A stretch of 20,234 nucleotides of DNA from Bacteroidales bacterium (GTDB taxonomy: Bacteria > Bacteroidota > Bacteroidia > Bacteroidales > JAADGE01): the NCBI GenBank assembly GCA_029932445.1, contig JAOZQB010000019.1, forward strand, positions 1 to 20,234. The letters are read 5' to 3'. A program made the position numbers and the translations under genes. Below, one piece after another: positions 14,207-20,234 of this stretch (position 1 is its first letter; the number at the start of each line of letters is the position of its first letter). The notes under the pieces are model-generated. The model ran no database searches, was not told the DNA's origin, and saw only the letters and a program-made list of their open reading frames with translations.

Positions 14207-15391
14207 TCAAATCAATACTTTCACTTTACTTACCGATTTTAAATTCATTTTCTTAAAATCAAAAGAGGTAATTAAATTAATTCCGGGTGTTTTCCCTTCC
14301 TCAATACTTCCGTATTTATCATCAATTTTCAAAGCTTTTGCACCGTTTATTGTTGCACTTTCAATTAATTTTTCAAACGGAATTTCAGGGAAATTTTCTA
14401 CAATAATTTTCAATTCACTTAAAACAGAAAGTTCTGTATTTGAAGCATAGCTGTCGGTTCCGATGCATGTATCGACACCTTTTTTGAAAAACATCGGAAC
14501 ATCGGGTAATGTGTTTTCGATATACAAATTTGAAAGCGGACAAAACACCCAATAAATATTTTCGGAAAATTTTTCAGCAAAATTTACATCTTTTTCCTTT
14601 GAAAAAGTATTATGTATCAATAGAATGGTATCTTTTTTATTCAAATAATGAAGATTCACTTCTAAAGCTGAGTTTCCGGGATAAGAAAATTCATTAAGTA
14701 AAAATCCTTTCTCCGAAAGAACATCTGCCAATGCACCGGTTTTATTTTTCATTAATTCATCTTCACCCGGTGTTTCCTGATTATGTACGGATACTATTTT
14801 AGTCTTCTCGTCTTCAAAGAAGGAAATCATTTTATATAATCTGTCGGGAACCGAATAGGCAGCATGCGGAACGATTGTGCCCGGTAATTTCAAATCTTTT
14901 AATTTATAAAAAATTGCTTTTGCGAGATTAAATGTTTCATCAACTTTTTTATCACTTATCGTAAAAGATTCAATAAAAGTTTGATAAAAAATATCGCTTC
15001 TCTTTTTTACTGAAAAACTGTCATCGGTATTTGAAATATCCCCTACGGCAACAATGCCTTTCAAACGCATTTCTTTATCTGCTTTAGCAATTTGTTCCTG
15101 TAAATTTTCGGGAAAATTACGCTTGGAAATAATTTCATCAATAAACCCCGGCAATCCCCTGCCCGATTTATTATCTATCATACCTTTCATATGCGATAAT
15201 TCCAGATGACAATGAGCATTAATAAATCCGGGAACAATCACACCGTTGAAAAATTCCAACGATTGTTGTTCTTTAAATTTACCGCCGGTATCAATTACCT
15301 TAATAATTTTTCCGAAATCATCGGTTTCAACAATTCCTCTTTTTAATACCTCATTCCCGGTGTAAATATATTCGGCTGAAAATCGTCTCAT
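14207..15391 (-). CDS. Amidohydrolase, cytosine-deaminase/chlorohydrolase-like
   Basis: This 394-residue metal-dependent hydrolase has the layout of the ATZ/TRZ and deaminase branch of the amidohydrolase superfamily. There is an N-terminal strand domain, then a TIM barrel starting at VPGFINAHCHLELS. Probable metal ligands are His60 and His62 (HCH), His203 and Asp313 (GTDSYASN); Glu206 (HNQE) would be the proton shuttle and His260 (HNTF) a further active-site residue. The last residues form the second half of the small beta domain (GSIEEGKTPGINLI). Related enzymes deaminate guanine, adenosine derivatives, aminofutalosine or triazines. Aminodeoxyfutalosine deaminase is one possibility given the NAHxHLELS start, but no other menaquinone genes are nearby and the substrate is open. 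It is a single-gene unit; no full -7 consensus is seen upstream. Confidence 0.88.
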   Translation of the reverse strand: MRRFSAEYIYTGNEVLKRGIVETDDFGKIIKVIDTGGKFKEQQSLEFFNGVIVPGFINAHCHLELSHMKGMIDNKSGRGLPGFIDEIISKRNFPENLQEQIAKADKEMRLKGIVAVGDISNTDDSFSVKKRSDIFYQTFIESFTISDKKVDETFNLAKAIFYKLKDLKLPGTIVPHAAYSVPDRLYKMISFFEDEKTKIVSVHNQETPGEDELMKNKTGALADVLSEKGFLLNEFSYPGNSALEVNLHYLNKKDTILLIHNTFSKEKDVNFAEKFSENIYWVFCPLSNLYIENTLPDVPMFFKKGVDTCIGTDSYASNTELSVLSELKIIVENFPEIPFEKLIESATINGAKALKIDDKYGSIEEGKTPGINLITSFDFKKMNLKSVSKVKVLI

Positions 15392-15579
15392 AATCTACTA
15401 CAAATCAATTGTTTATAATTATACAGTACTTAAATAACCATTCTGATATGTGTTGCAAAGAAATAATCAGTCTAAATCTTTAATTAAACTATATAAAATA
15501 TCGCTTTTTTTTGCTTTATATGTAAAACCGGAACAGAAAAAGAGTCATTATAAAAAAAACAGAAAAACAAAACTCCCTA

Positions 15580-15593
15580 ATGAAAGCTTTCAT
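15580..15593. repeat. 14-bp perfect palindrome
   Basis: ATGAAAGCTTTCAT is its own reverse complement. It lies in the 227-nt gap between two minus-strand genes (amidohydrolase and response regulator), 26 nt beyond the stop of the response-regulator gene. It could be an operator or part of a weak terminator, since the minus-strand RNA continues into U-rich sequence. I see no gene in this gap. Confidence 0.5.
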
Positions 15594-15618
15594 CAGAAAA
15601 GCATCAATTATAAGTACC

Positions 15619-16005
15619 TTAATTATTTATAAGATTATGTTTATGAAGAGCAAATTCTATATTTAATTCCAAACTGTCTTTATATACCGGTTTTGTCATA
15701 AACCCGTATGTGTTTTTTAATACCGCACGAATAGCCGTATTTACGTCACTGTCCCCGGAAATATAAATAATCGGAATATTGTATTTTTCCAGTATAAGCT
15801 TTGCTGTTTCAATACCGTCAATTTTTCCTTTCAGATGAATATCCATCAGAATTAAATTCGGTTGTTTATTTTCAAGATGTGTTAAAGCATCTTCTCCGGA
15901 TGCAACAGTACCGCAATGTTCATAGCCTAATTCTTCAAGGAACATTTCAAAAACAGTACATAACATATTATCATCTTCAACGATGAGTATTTTAGCTTTG
16001 CTCAT
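15619..16005 (-). CDS. Stand-alone response-regulator receiver domain protein
   Basis: A 128-residue CheY-like protein made only of a receiver domain with no output domain. The key residues are in place: the acidic pair Asp11-Asp12 (IVEDDN), the phosphoacceptor Asp55 (LILMDIHLKG), the conserved Ser83 (YISGDSD) where Thr or Ser is expected, and Lys105 (TKPVYKD). The short LKGKIDGIETA stretch after the phosphoacceptor is typical of receivers in hybrid histidine-kinase pathways. It would act by docking to a partner protein or as a phosphate carrier. No histidine kinase is adjacent, so its partner is unknown. It has its own candidate promoter and follows the LolA-like gene on the same strand at a 72-nt distance. 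Confidence 0.93.
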   Translation of the reverse strand: MSKAKILIVEDDNMLCTVFEMFLEELGYEHCGTVASGEDALTHLENKQPNLILMDIHLKGKIDGIETAKLILEKYNIPIIYISGDSDVNTAIRAVLKNTYGFMTKPVYKDSLELNIEFALHKHNLINN

Positions 16006-16058
16006 TTTTCTGTGAAAAAATTAATTAGCATGTAAATATAAACAATATTTTATAAATA

Positions 16059-16066
16059 CAAAGATA
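16059..16066 (-). promoter_or_regulatory. Candidate -7 box for the response-regulator gene
   Basis: On the minus strand this reads TATCTTTG, a full TAnnTTTG match, 53 nt upstream of the ATG at 16005 and within the gap after the LolA-like gene. Confidence 0.45.
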
Positions 16067-16077
16067 CAAAAAAACAA

Positions 16078-16743
16078 TTATCTCATATCCGTAATCTCAA
16101 TATCATCCGGATATTTTGATTGGTCAAATTTAAACAATTCTTCGGGAATTGCAATATTCGGTTTATACTCAGCAACTTGAAATGTATAATCAATGCCGGA
16201 TTTACCCGATGTTTTTACGGAATAAATTTCATCAGTTGATTTATTTATTTTTAATCTGATAATTGAATACGGATTGTTTTCAGTATCTTCAGGATATAAA
16301 TCAATAACATTATACTTAGCATTTTCAATGGTTTCTTCACCGATTAATAAGTATTTAAAACCGTGTTTATAAGCCGTAAATAATTTCGCAGGATTAAAAA
16401 TTGAAACTTCAGACGTATCCGTTTCGGAAAGTGTTACCTCATTATCCTCTTTCATATAGGTCCATACAGTTTTTCCGTCAGAAATAATTTCCGTTTTAGG
16501 AATTATGACTTTAAATTTTTGTCCTTCAAGAAAAATATAACCCTTTTGAGTATCATGATAATCATTTTGTCGATTATCTGTTGTATATGAAAATTTAATT
16601 CTGACTCCTTTACTTTGAGCCGCTTTTTTTGAAAAAGCATCCAAAATCTTTTTAGCAGCAGGATCTTTTACCAATTCAACTTGAGCAAAAGATACTGAAA
16701 CAATAAACATAAGTATGAGGGTTAGAATTTGATTCTTTTTCAT
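16078..16743 (-). CDS. LolA-like outer-membrane lipoprotein carrier
   Basis: A 221-residue secreted protein with a signal peptide (about residues 1-20, ending SFAQ) and a LolA/LolB-type half-barrel. LolA carries lipoproteins across the periplasm from the LolCDE transporter to the outer membrane. Supporting segments are AAKKILDAFSKKAAQSKGVRIKFSYT, KGYIFLEGQKFKVIIPKTEIISDGKTVWTYM, VSIFNPAKLFTAYKHGFKYLLIGEE and INKSTDEIYSVKTSGKSGIDYTFQVAEYKPN, which follow the family pattern of a flexible helix, membrane-facing strands and a target-binding strand with ISDGKTVW. It follows ftsK in the same direction, an arrangement common in Bacteroidota. The 122-nt gap to ftsK holds a hairpin with a T-rich tail, so cotranscription may be partial. 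Confidence 0.88.
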   Translation of the reverse strand: MKKNQILTLILMFIVSVSFAQVELVKDPAAKKILDAFSKKAAQSKGVRIKFSYTTDNRQNDYHDTQKGYIFLEGQKFKVIIPKTEIISDGKTVWTYMKEDNEVTLSETDTSEVSIFNPAKLFTAYKHGFKYLLIGEETIENAKYNVIDLYPEDTENNPYSIIRLKINKSTDEIYSVKTSGKSGIDYTFQVAEYKPNIAIPEELFKFDQSKYPDDIEITDMR

Positions 16744-16761
16744 GATTTAGGTTTTGATTAT

Positions 16762-16815
16762 ATAAAAACAAAAAGTATACCGACATTAAAACGTGAAAAA
16801 TGTGCTTTCGGTATA
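16762..16815 (-). terminator. Possible terminator or attenuator between ftsK and the LolA-like gene
   Basis: 16776-16783 (TATACCGA on the plus strand) is the perfect 8-bp reverse complement of 16808-16815, and inside it 16783-16787 can pair with 16799-16803. On the minus-strand transcript the stem is followed by a U-rich stretch (CTTTTTGTTTTTAT), as in an intrinsic terminator, although a 4-nt bulge weakens the stem. Before it on the same transcript is a short near-repeat, GATATCCGG then GATATTCCGG. Confidence 0.5.
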
Positions 16816-16865
16816 GCCGGAATATCCCGGATATCATTTTAATAAATTTGAAGCTTGCATTTTTC

Positions 16866-19418
16866 TTAAGGTAATGATTCCAATAAGTCCTGAAGAGAAT
16901 ATTCATCCGAAATAAAAACATCTCTGGCTTTACTGCCTTTTGACGGACCGATAATTCCGGCTGCTTCCAATTGATCTACAATTCTGCCGGCACGATTATA
17001 CCCTATCGACAACTTTCTTTGTATCAGCGAAGTAGAACCTTGCTGATTCATTACAATTATTTTTGCTGCATCATTAAATAATTCATCTCGATGACCTAAA
17101 TCTACAGCTCCGGGGATATCATCATCATTTGTTTCAGGTTCAGGTAATAAAAACGGCATCGGATACGATTGTTGGTGCTCAATATATTCAGTTATATGTT
17201 CAAGTTCAGGCGTATCAATAAAAGCACATTGCAAGCGAATTAAGTCACTGCCTTGTGTTATAAGCATATCTCCGCGACCAATCAAACGATTTGCACCGGG
17301 ACTGTCCAAAATAGTTCTGGAATCAATCATGGAAGCAACCCTGAAAGCTACCCTTGCCGGAAAATTAGCTTTTATCACACCGGTTATAATATTCGTTGAC
17401 GGTCTTTGTGTTGCAACAATCAAATGGATACCGATAGCACGTGCTAATTGAGCCAATCGAGCAATCGGCAATTCTATTTCTTTTCCGGCTGTCATTATTA
17501 AATCAGCAAATTCATCAATCACCAAAACAATATAAGGCATATATTTATGCCCTTTTTCGGGATTTAACTGTCTGGAAATAAATTTCTTATTATATTCTTT
17601 AATATTTTTACATTTCGCTTTTTTCAAAAGTTGATAACGATTATCCATTTCTATATTTAATGAATTTACGGTATGTATAACTTTTTGGTTATCAGTAATA
17701 ATCGGTTCTTCCGCATCCGGTAAAGTTGCTAAATAATGATTTTCCAATCGTTCATACATTGTAAGTTCAACTTTTTTAGGATCAACCATTACGAATTTCA
17801 ATTGTGAAGGATGCTTTTTATAAAGTAAGGAAGCAATCATTGCATTTAATCCCACGGATTTCCCTTGTCCTGTTGCGCCGGCAACCAAAATATGCGGCAT
17901 TTTGGCCAAATCAAATACAAAAGATTCATTAGAAATAGTTTTTCCTAAGGCAATCGGCAATTCCATTTTAGATTCTTGAAATGCAGCTGATTTAATAACG
18001 GATTTAAACGAAACAATATCGGGTTTCTCATTCGGCACTTCAATCCCGATGGTACCTCTGCCCGGCATGGGAGCAATAATCCGAATCCCGTGAGCAGCTA
18101 AACTTAAGGCAATATCATCTTCTAAATTTTTTATTTTGGATATTCGAACACCGGGAACGGGGACTATTTCATACAAAGTCAGTGTAGGACCTATGGTTGC
18201 TTTAATTTTTACGATTTCAATTTTGTAATGCTTTAATGTCTCTACAATACGATTTTTATTCTTCAGCAATTCTTCCTTGGTAACTTCCGGATTTCCGGCT
18301 TGATGGTCTTCCAAAAGGTCAATTGAGGGTAATTTAAAATTTTCTAAATCCAATGTCGGGTCATAATTTACAAAATGATGATCCGATATTTTTTCCGATA
18401 AAATATCCCGATTTTCTATAACATCCAAAGACAATTGCTCAACATCTATTTTATTAATTTCTTTGTCTGTATTGTTTATAATTTTTTCCGGTTTATTATC
18501 CGTGCTTATATTTTCCTTTTTATTTGTATGTTCAATCTCGAAACCAAAATCATTTTCAATTTTTTTCCCGTCATCTGTCAGTTTATAATTCTTTTTTTCG
18601 GTAACTTTTATTTTTCCTTCTCCGTCATCTTCATTTAAATCAAAAATAATTGATTTTTCATTTTTTTGAATATCGTGTTTTTTTGAATTATGTTTTTTAC
18701 GATACTCATTTCCTTCAACGGTCTCCGACTCTTCTTCTTTAAATATTTTTTCGGAAATTTTGAATTTCGGAAATTTTATACCTTTTAAATGTATGTTACT
18801 TACAAGTTGATCATACAACAGTTTTAATTTGTTATTGAATCCTTCAATTGTCAACATTAAAAACCCTAAAGCCGTAATAATAAGTATTGTTGATTCACCA
18901 AAAATACCAAGAAATGATTTTAACCATAAATGTATATCATAACCGAATTTACCGCCCAAAACCGGATTTTGATTTCCGAAAATTAAAGAAACGGTAACGG
19001 AAGTCCAAAAAATAATAAATGCTAAATTCTTAAGAAGATTTAAAAAACTTTTTTTATAGAATCCCAATGATTTCAAACCCAAAACGAAAAACAGAATGAC
19101 AAAAAAGAAAGATGCTACGCCAAACCACTGATAAACAAATATATCCGAAAAGAATAAACCAAGTTTACCGACAATATTTTCAGTATTAACATGTGTATTA
19201 AAAATATAATCAAACCATCCCAAGTCCAAAATATCCTGATCTTGTTCCCATGTACTTAAAAAAGAAGAAAAAGAGATTAGAAACAAAACAGATAAGAGGA
19301 TGAAAAACATCCCCCACCAAGTTCTGAATTTTCTGTCATTAACTTTTTTTTGAATGCGTTTTTTAACAGGTACGGATTTTGATTTAACGTTTTTTTTCTT
19401 TGCTTGTGTTTTTGCCAT
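16866..19418 (-). CDS. ftsK: DNA translocase FtsK/SpoIIIE
   Basis: This 850-residue septal DNA pump moves chromosome termini across the closing division septum. It has a basic N-terminus, four membrane helices (about residues 35-55, 93-118, 129-147, 174-190), and a charged low-complexity linker rich in Lys, Glu, Asn and Asp (about 225-355). The motor part follows: an alpha region containing YEIVPVPGVRISKIKNLEDDIALSL, then the RecA-like beta domain with Walker A GATGQGKS (about 511-518), DPKKVELTMYE, and Walker B VLVIDEFADLI (about 628), plus LARAIGIHLIVATQRPS. The C-terminal gamma winged helix (about 782-850, LIQRKLSIGYNRAGRIVDQLEAAGIIG) recognises polarity sequences in DNA. Length and order are normal. 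A TAnnTTTG box lies 25 nt upstream. The LolA-like gene follows. Confidence 0.97.
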   Translation of the reverse strand: MAKTQAKKKNVKSKSVPVKKRIQKKVNDRKFRTWWGMFFILLSVLFLISFSSFLSTWEQDQDILDLGWFDYIFNTHVNTENIVGKLGLFFSDIFVYQWFGVASFFFVILFFVLGLKSLGFYKKSFLNLLKNLAFIIFWTSVTVSLIFGNQNPVLGGKFGYDIHLWLKSFLGIFGESTILIITALGFLMLTIEGFNNKLKLLYDQLVSNIHLKGIKFPKFKISEKIFKEEESETVEGNEYRKKHNSKKHDIQKNEKSIIFDLNEDDGEGKIKVTEKKNYKLTDDGKKIENDFGFEIEHTNKKENISTDNKPEKIINNTDKEINKIDVEQLSLDVIENRDILSEKISDHHFVNYDPTLDLENFKLPSIDLLEDHQAGNPEVTKEELLKNKNRIVETLKHYKIEIVKIKATIGPTLTLYEIVPVPGVRISKIKNLEDDIALSLAAHGIRIIAPMPGRGTIGIEVPNEKPDIVSFKSVIKSAAFQESKMELPIALGKTISNESFVFDLAKMPHILVAGATGQGKSVGLNAMIASLLYKKHPSQLKFVMVDPKKVELTMYERLENHYLATLPDAEEPIITDNQKVIHTVNSLNIEMDNRYQLLKKAKCKNIKEYNKKFISRQLNPEKGHKYMPYIVLVIDEFADLIMTAGKEIELPIARLAQLARAIGIHLIVATQRPSTNIITGVIKANFPARVAFRVASMIDSRTILDSPGANRLIGRGDMLITQGSDLIRLQCAFIDTPELEHITEYIEHQQSYPMPFLLPEPETNDDDIPGAVDLGHRDELFNDAAKIIVMNQQGSTSLIQRKLSIGYNRAGRIVDQLEAAGIIGPSKGSKARDVFISDEYSLQDLLESLP

Positions 19419-19443
19419 TAATATTCAGAATTTTTAATACATA

Positions 19444-19451
19444 CAAAGATA
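19444..19451 (-). promoter_or_regulatory. Candidate -7 box for ftsK
   Basis: On the minus strand this reads TATCTTTG, a full TAnnTTTG match, 25 nt before the ftsK ATG at 19418. Confidence 0.5.
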
Positions 19452-19528
19452 AAGTTTTTTCTTAAACATTACGATTAAAACAATAAGAACACTTACTGAA
19501 AAAAATACGTTTTATAAATAAATAACCG

Positions 19529-19536
19529 TATTTTTG
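19529..19536 (+). promoter_or_regulatory. Candidate -7 box for the Spo0M-like gene
   Basis: TATTTTTG, a full TAnnTTTG match, ends 28 nt before the ATG at 19565. Its left seven bases form part of a 9-bp inverted repeat (19501-19509 with 19527-19535). Confidence 0.45.
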
Positions 19537-19564
19537 CATGAAACATATTTGAAATTTAAAAATT

Positions 19565-20032
19565 ATGGGTTTTTTAAAAAAATTAAAAGGCGCGGTCAGT
19601 AAATTAACAGGCGGCGGTGCAAAAGTTACCGTTTTTGTAAACGGCAACGACATCAAGGAAAATTTAAACATTACGATAAATGCTGAAGTTAAGGACAATC
19701 CGCTGGAAGTAAAAAAAGTATACCTTTGGCTTAAAAGTGTTGAGAAAATTGATATTCCCAAGAATTCACTCCCTCAAAATATGAGAGAAACTGCAAACTT
19801 CGGTTTAACACTGTCAAATGACAGATTCCCGAAAAAAGAATTTATTGTTACGGAAGTTCAAAAATTAGAAGCAAAACAAACTTACACTTGGAATATTGAT
19901 ATTAAATTAGACGACGAAGCAATTCCTTCATACAAAGGACATTTTGCCAATCATGAATGGTTATTTTATGCCGGTTTAGACGTAAAAGGAAATGATCCGG
20001 ATTCCGGATGGCAAAAATTTGATTTAATATAA
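19565..20032 (+). CDS. Spo0M/arrestin-like cytoplasmic protein
   Basis: A 155-residue protein without signal peptide or membrane helix. The start GFLKKLKGAVSKLTGGGAKV resembles the beginning of Spo0M-family proteins (F-KKLKASVGIGGAKV type), and the body alternates like an immunoglobulin or arrestin fold: VTVFVNGNDIKENLNITINAEVKDNPLEVKKVYLWLKSVEK, FIVTEVQKLEAKQTYTWNIDIKLDDEAIPSYKGHFANHEWLFYAGLDVKGNDPDSGW. The final segment matches the usual Spo0M pattern of an aromatic-rich strand ending in AGLDV. Spo0M affects sporulation and cell-division-related processes in Bacillus, with unclear biochemistry. This version is shorter than Spo0M and would cover only the N-terminal arrestin-like domain. It is transcribed away from ftsK and ends before a strong terminator. 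The family assignment is by eye. Confidence 0.7.
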   Translation: MGFLKKLKGAVSKLTGGGAKVTVFVNGNDIKENLNITINAEVKDNPLEVKKVYLWLKSVEKIDIPKNSLPQNMRETANFGLTLSNDRFPKKEFIVTEVQKLEAKQTYTWNIDIKLDDEAIPSYKGHFANHEWLFYAGLDVKGNDPDSGWQKFDLI

Positions 20033-20041
20033 TTTCTATAT

Positions 20042-20074
20042 AAAAAATGCACTCAAAAACTGAGTGCATTTTTT
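20042..20074. terminator. Bidirectional terminator after the Spo0M-like gene
   Basis: A 14-bp perfect stem pairs 20042-20055 with 20061-20074 around a 5-nt loop (core TGCACTCA/TGAGTGCA). T-tracts on both strands would serve the Spo0M-like gene and the convergent gene that ends at 20090. Confidence 0.9.
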
Positions 20075-20089
20075 ATAATTACTTTATTA

Positions 20090-20234
20090 TCAGAATTTTA
20101 AAACAATACCGCCTTTAAGAAAGGAAATTCCGTATCCGAGTTCGGCAAAAAAACCAAATTTATCGTTTTTCATCCATCTTGCTCCTATAAATTCATCATC
20201 AATAAAATAGTTATCACTCCAATTATAATAACCG
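20090..20234 (-). CDS. C-terminal end of a probable outer-membrane beta-barrel protein (partial)
   Basis: On the minus strand an open frame enters from the right edge and stops at TGA (20092-20090). It gives 47 visible residues that read GYYNWSDNYFIDDEF, then IGARWMKNDKFGFFAELGYGISF and a terminal KGGIVLKF. The alternation of aromatic and hydrophobic residues, the turn after MKND, and the final residue Phe are typical of the last two or three strands of a Bacteroidota outer-membrane barrel, where a C-terminal aromatic residue helps recognition by the BAM complex. The N-terminus lies beyond the window, so family and length are unknown. It converges on the Spo0M-like gene across the shared terminator. 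Confidence 0.7.
   Translation of the reverse strand, partial: GYYNWSDNYFIDDEFIGARWMKNDKFGFFAELGYGISFLKGGIVLKF

Noticed and set aside
14154..14450. 98-residue plus-strand frame at the start of the amidohydrolase 3' end
   Set aside because: It begins inside the bidirectional terminator hairpin and runs antisense through the conserved C-terminal part of the amidohydrolase gene.
15450..15632. 60-residue plus-strand frame in the gap before the response-regulator gene
   Set aside because: GTG start, low-complexity Lys/Ser/Asn composition, no recognisable motif, no promoter or ribosome-binding site, and it overlaps the 3' end of the response-regulator gene.
16676..16921. 81-residue minus-strand frame spanning the ftsK/LolA-like spacer
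   Set aside because: It overlaps the C-terminus of ftsK and the signal peptide of the LolA-like gene in another frame; both of those are supported by family motifs.
1..20234. CRISPR array, insertion sequence, toxin-antitoxin pair or prophage
   Set aside because: No regularly spaced repeats, transposase, Cas, integrase or structural phage genes were recognised on either strand.

Overview
The window looks like chromosome from an AT-rich member of the Bacteroidota. The evidence is the nusB / DUF1573 lipoprotein / yajC / ybbR gene order, the DAHP synthase with a C-terminal chorismate mutase domain, several PorT-like outer-membrane beta-barrels, a six-helix membrane SpoIIE-type phosphatase, the scarcity of strong Shine-Dalgarno sites, and a TAnnTTTG box (the Bacteroidota -7 promoter element) upstream of most transcription units. 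A full-length pyruvate:ferredoxin oxidoreductase suggests anaerobic or facultative metabolism. I see no complete mobile element, CRISPR array, phage module or defence island; most of the window is housekeeping.

Layout. 1-1439 (minus): a compact set of an RlpA-like lipoprotein, a macro-domain ADP-ribose hydrolase and a small membrane protein, with a further gene apparently starting at the very edge of the window. 1536-2639 (plus): bifunctional DAHP synthase/chorismate mutase. 2693-5997 (plus): nusB, DUF1573 lipoprotein, yajC, an unrecognised lipoprotein and a YbbR-domain protein, read as one operon. 6057-6130: tRNA-Arg(TCT) with an intrinsic terminator. 6180-6480: a gene-free stretch dense in inverted repeats. 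6537-10073: nifJ. 10129-11604 (minus): SpoIIE-type phosphatase. 11689-14132 (plus): three outer-membrane beta-barrel proteins, the last two related to each other. 14207-15391 (minus): amidohydrolase. 15619-16005 (minus): stand-alone response-regulator receiver. 16078-19418 (minus): ftsK followed by a LolA-like protein. 19565-20032 (plus): a Spo0M/arrestin-like protein. 20090-20234 (minus): the C-terminal end of another probable beta-barrel.

Functional themes are the cell envelope (RlpA, YajC, YbbR, LolA, the beta-barrels), chromosome segregation (FtsK), central and aromatic metabolism (NifJ, AroA/AroQ) and signalling (SpoIIE phosphatase, receiver domain). Each of the three convergent gene pairs is separated by a strong hairpin with T-tracts on both strands, so they appear to share bidirectional terminators.

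The most unusual non-coding signals are an 18-bp perfect hairpin inside the first 20 codons of the ybbR gene, a set of mutually exclusive inverted repeats between tRNA-Arg and nifJ, interlocked face-to-face promoter boxes between the SpoIIE gene and the first beta-barrel gene, and a roughly 200-nt leader before the second beta-barrel gene that also holds an antisense cysteine-rich mini-ORF. None of these can be confirmed as a new system from sequence alone.
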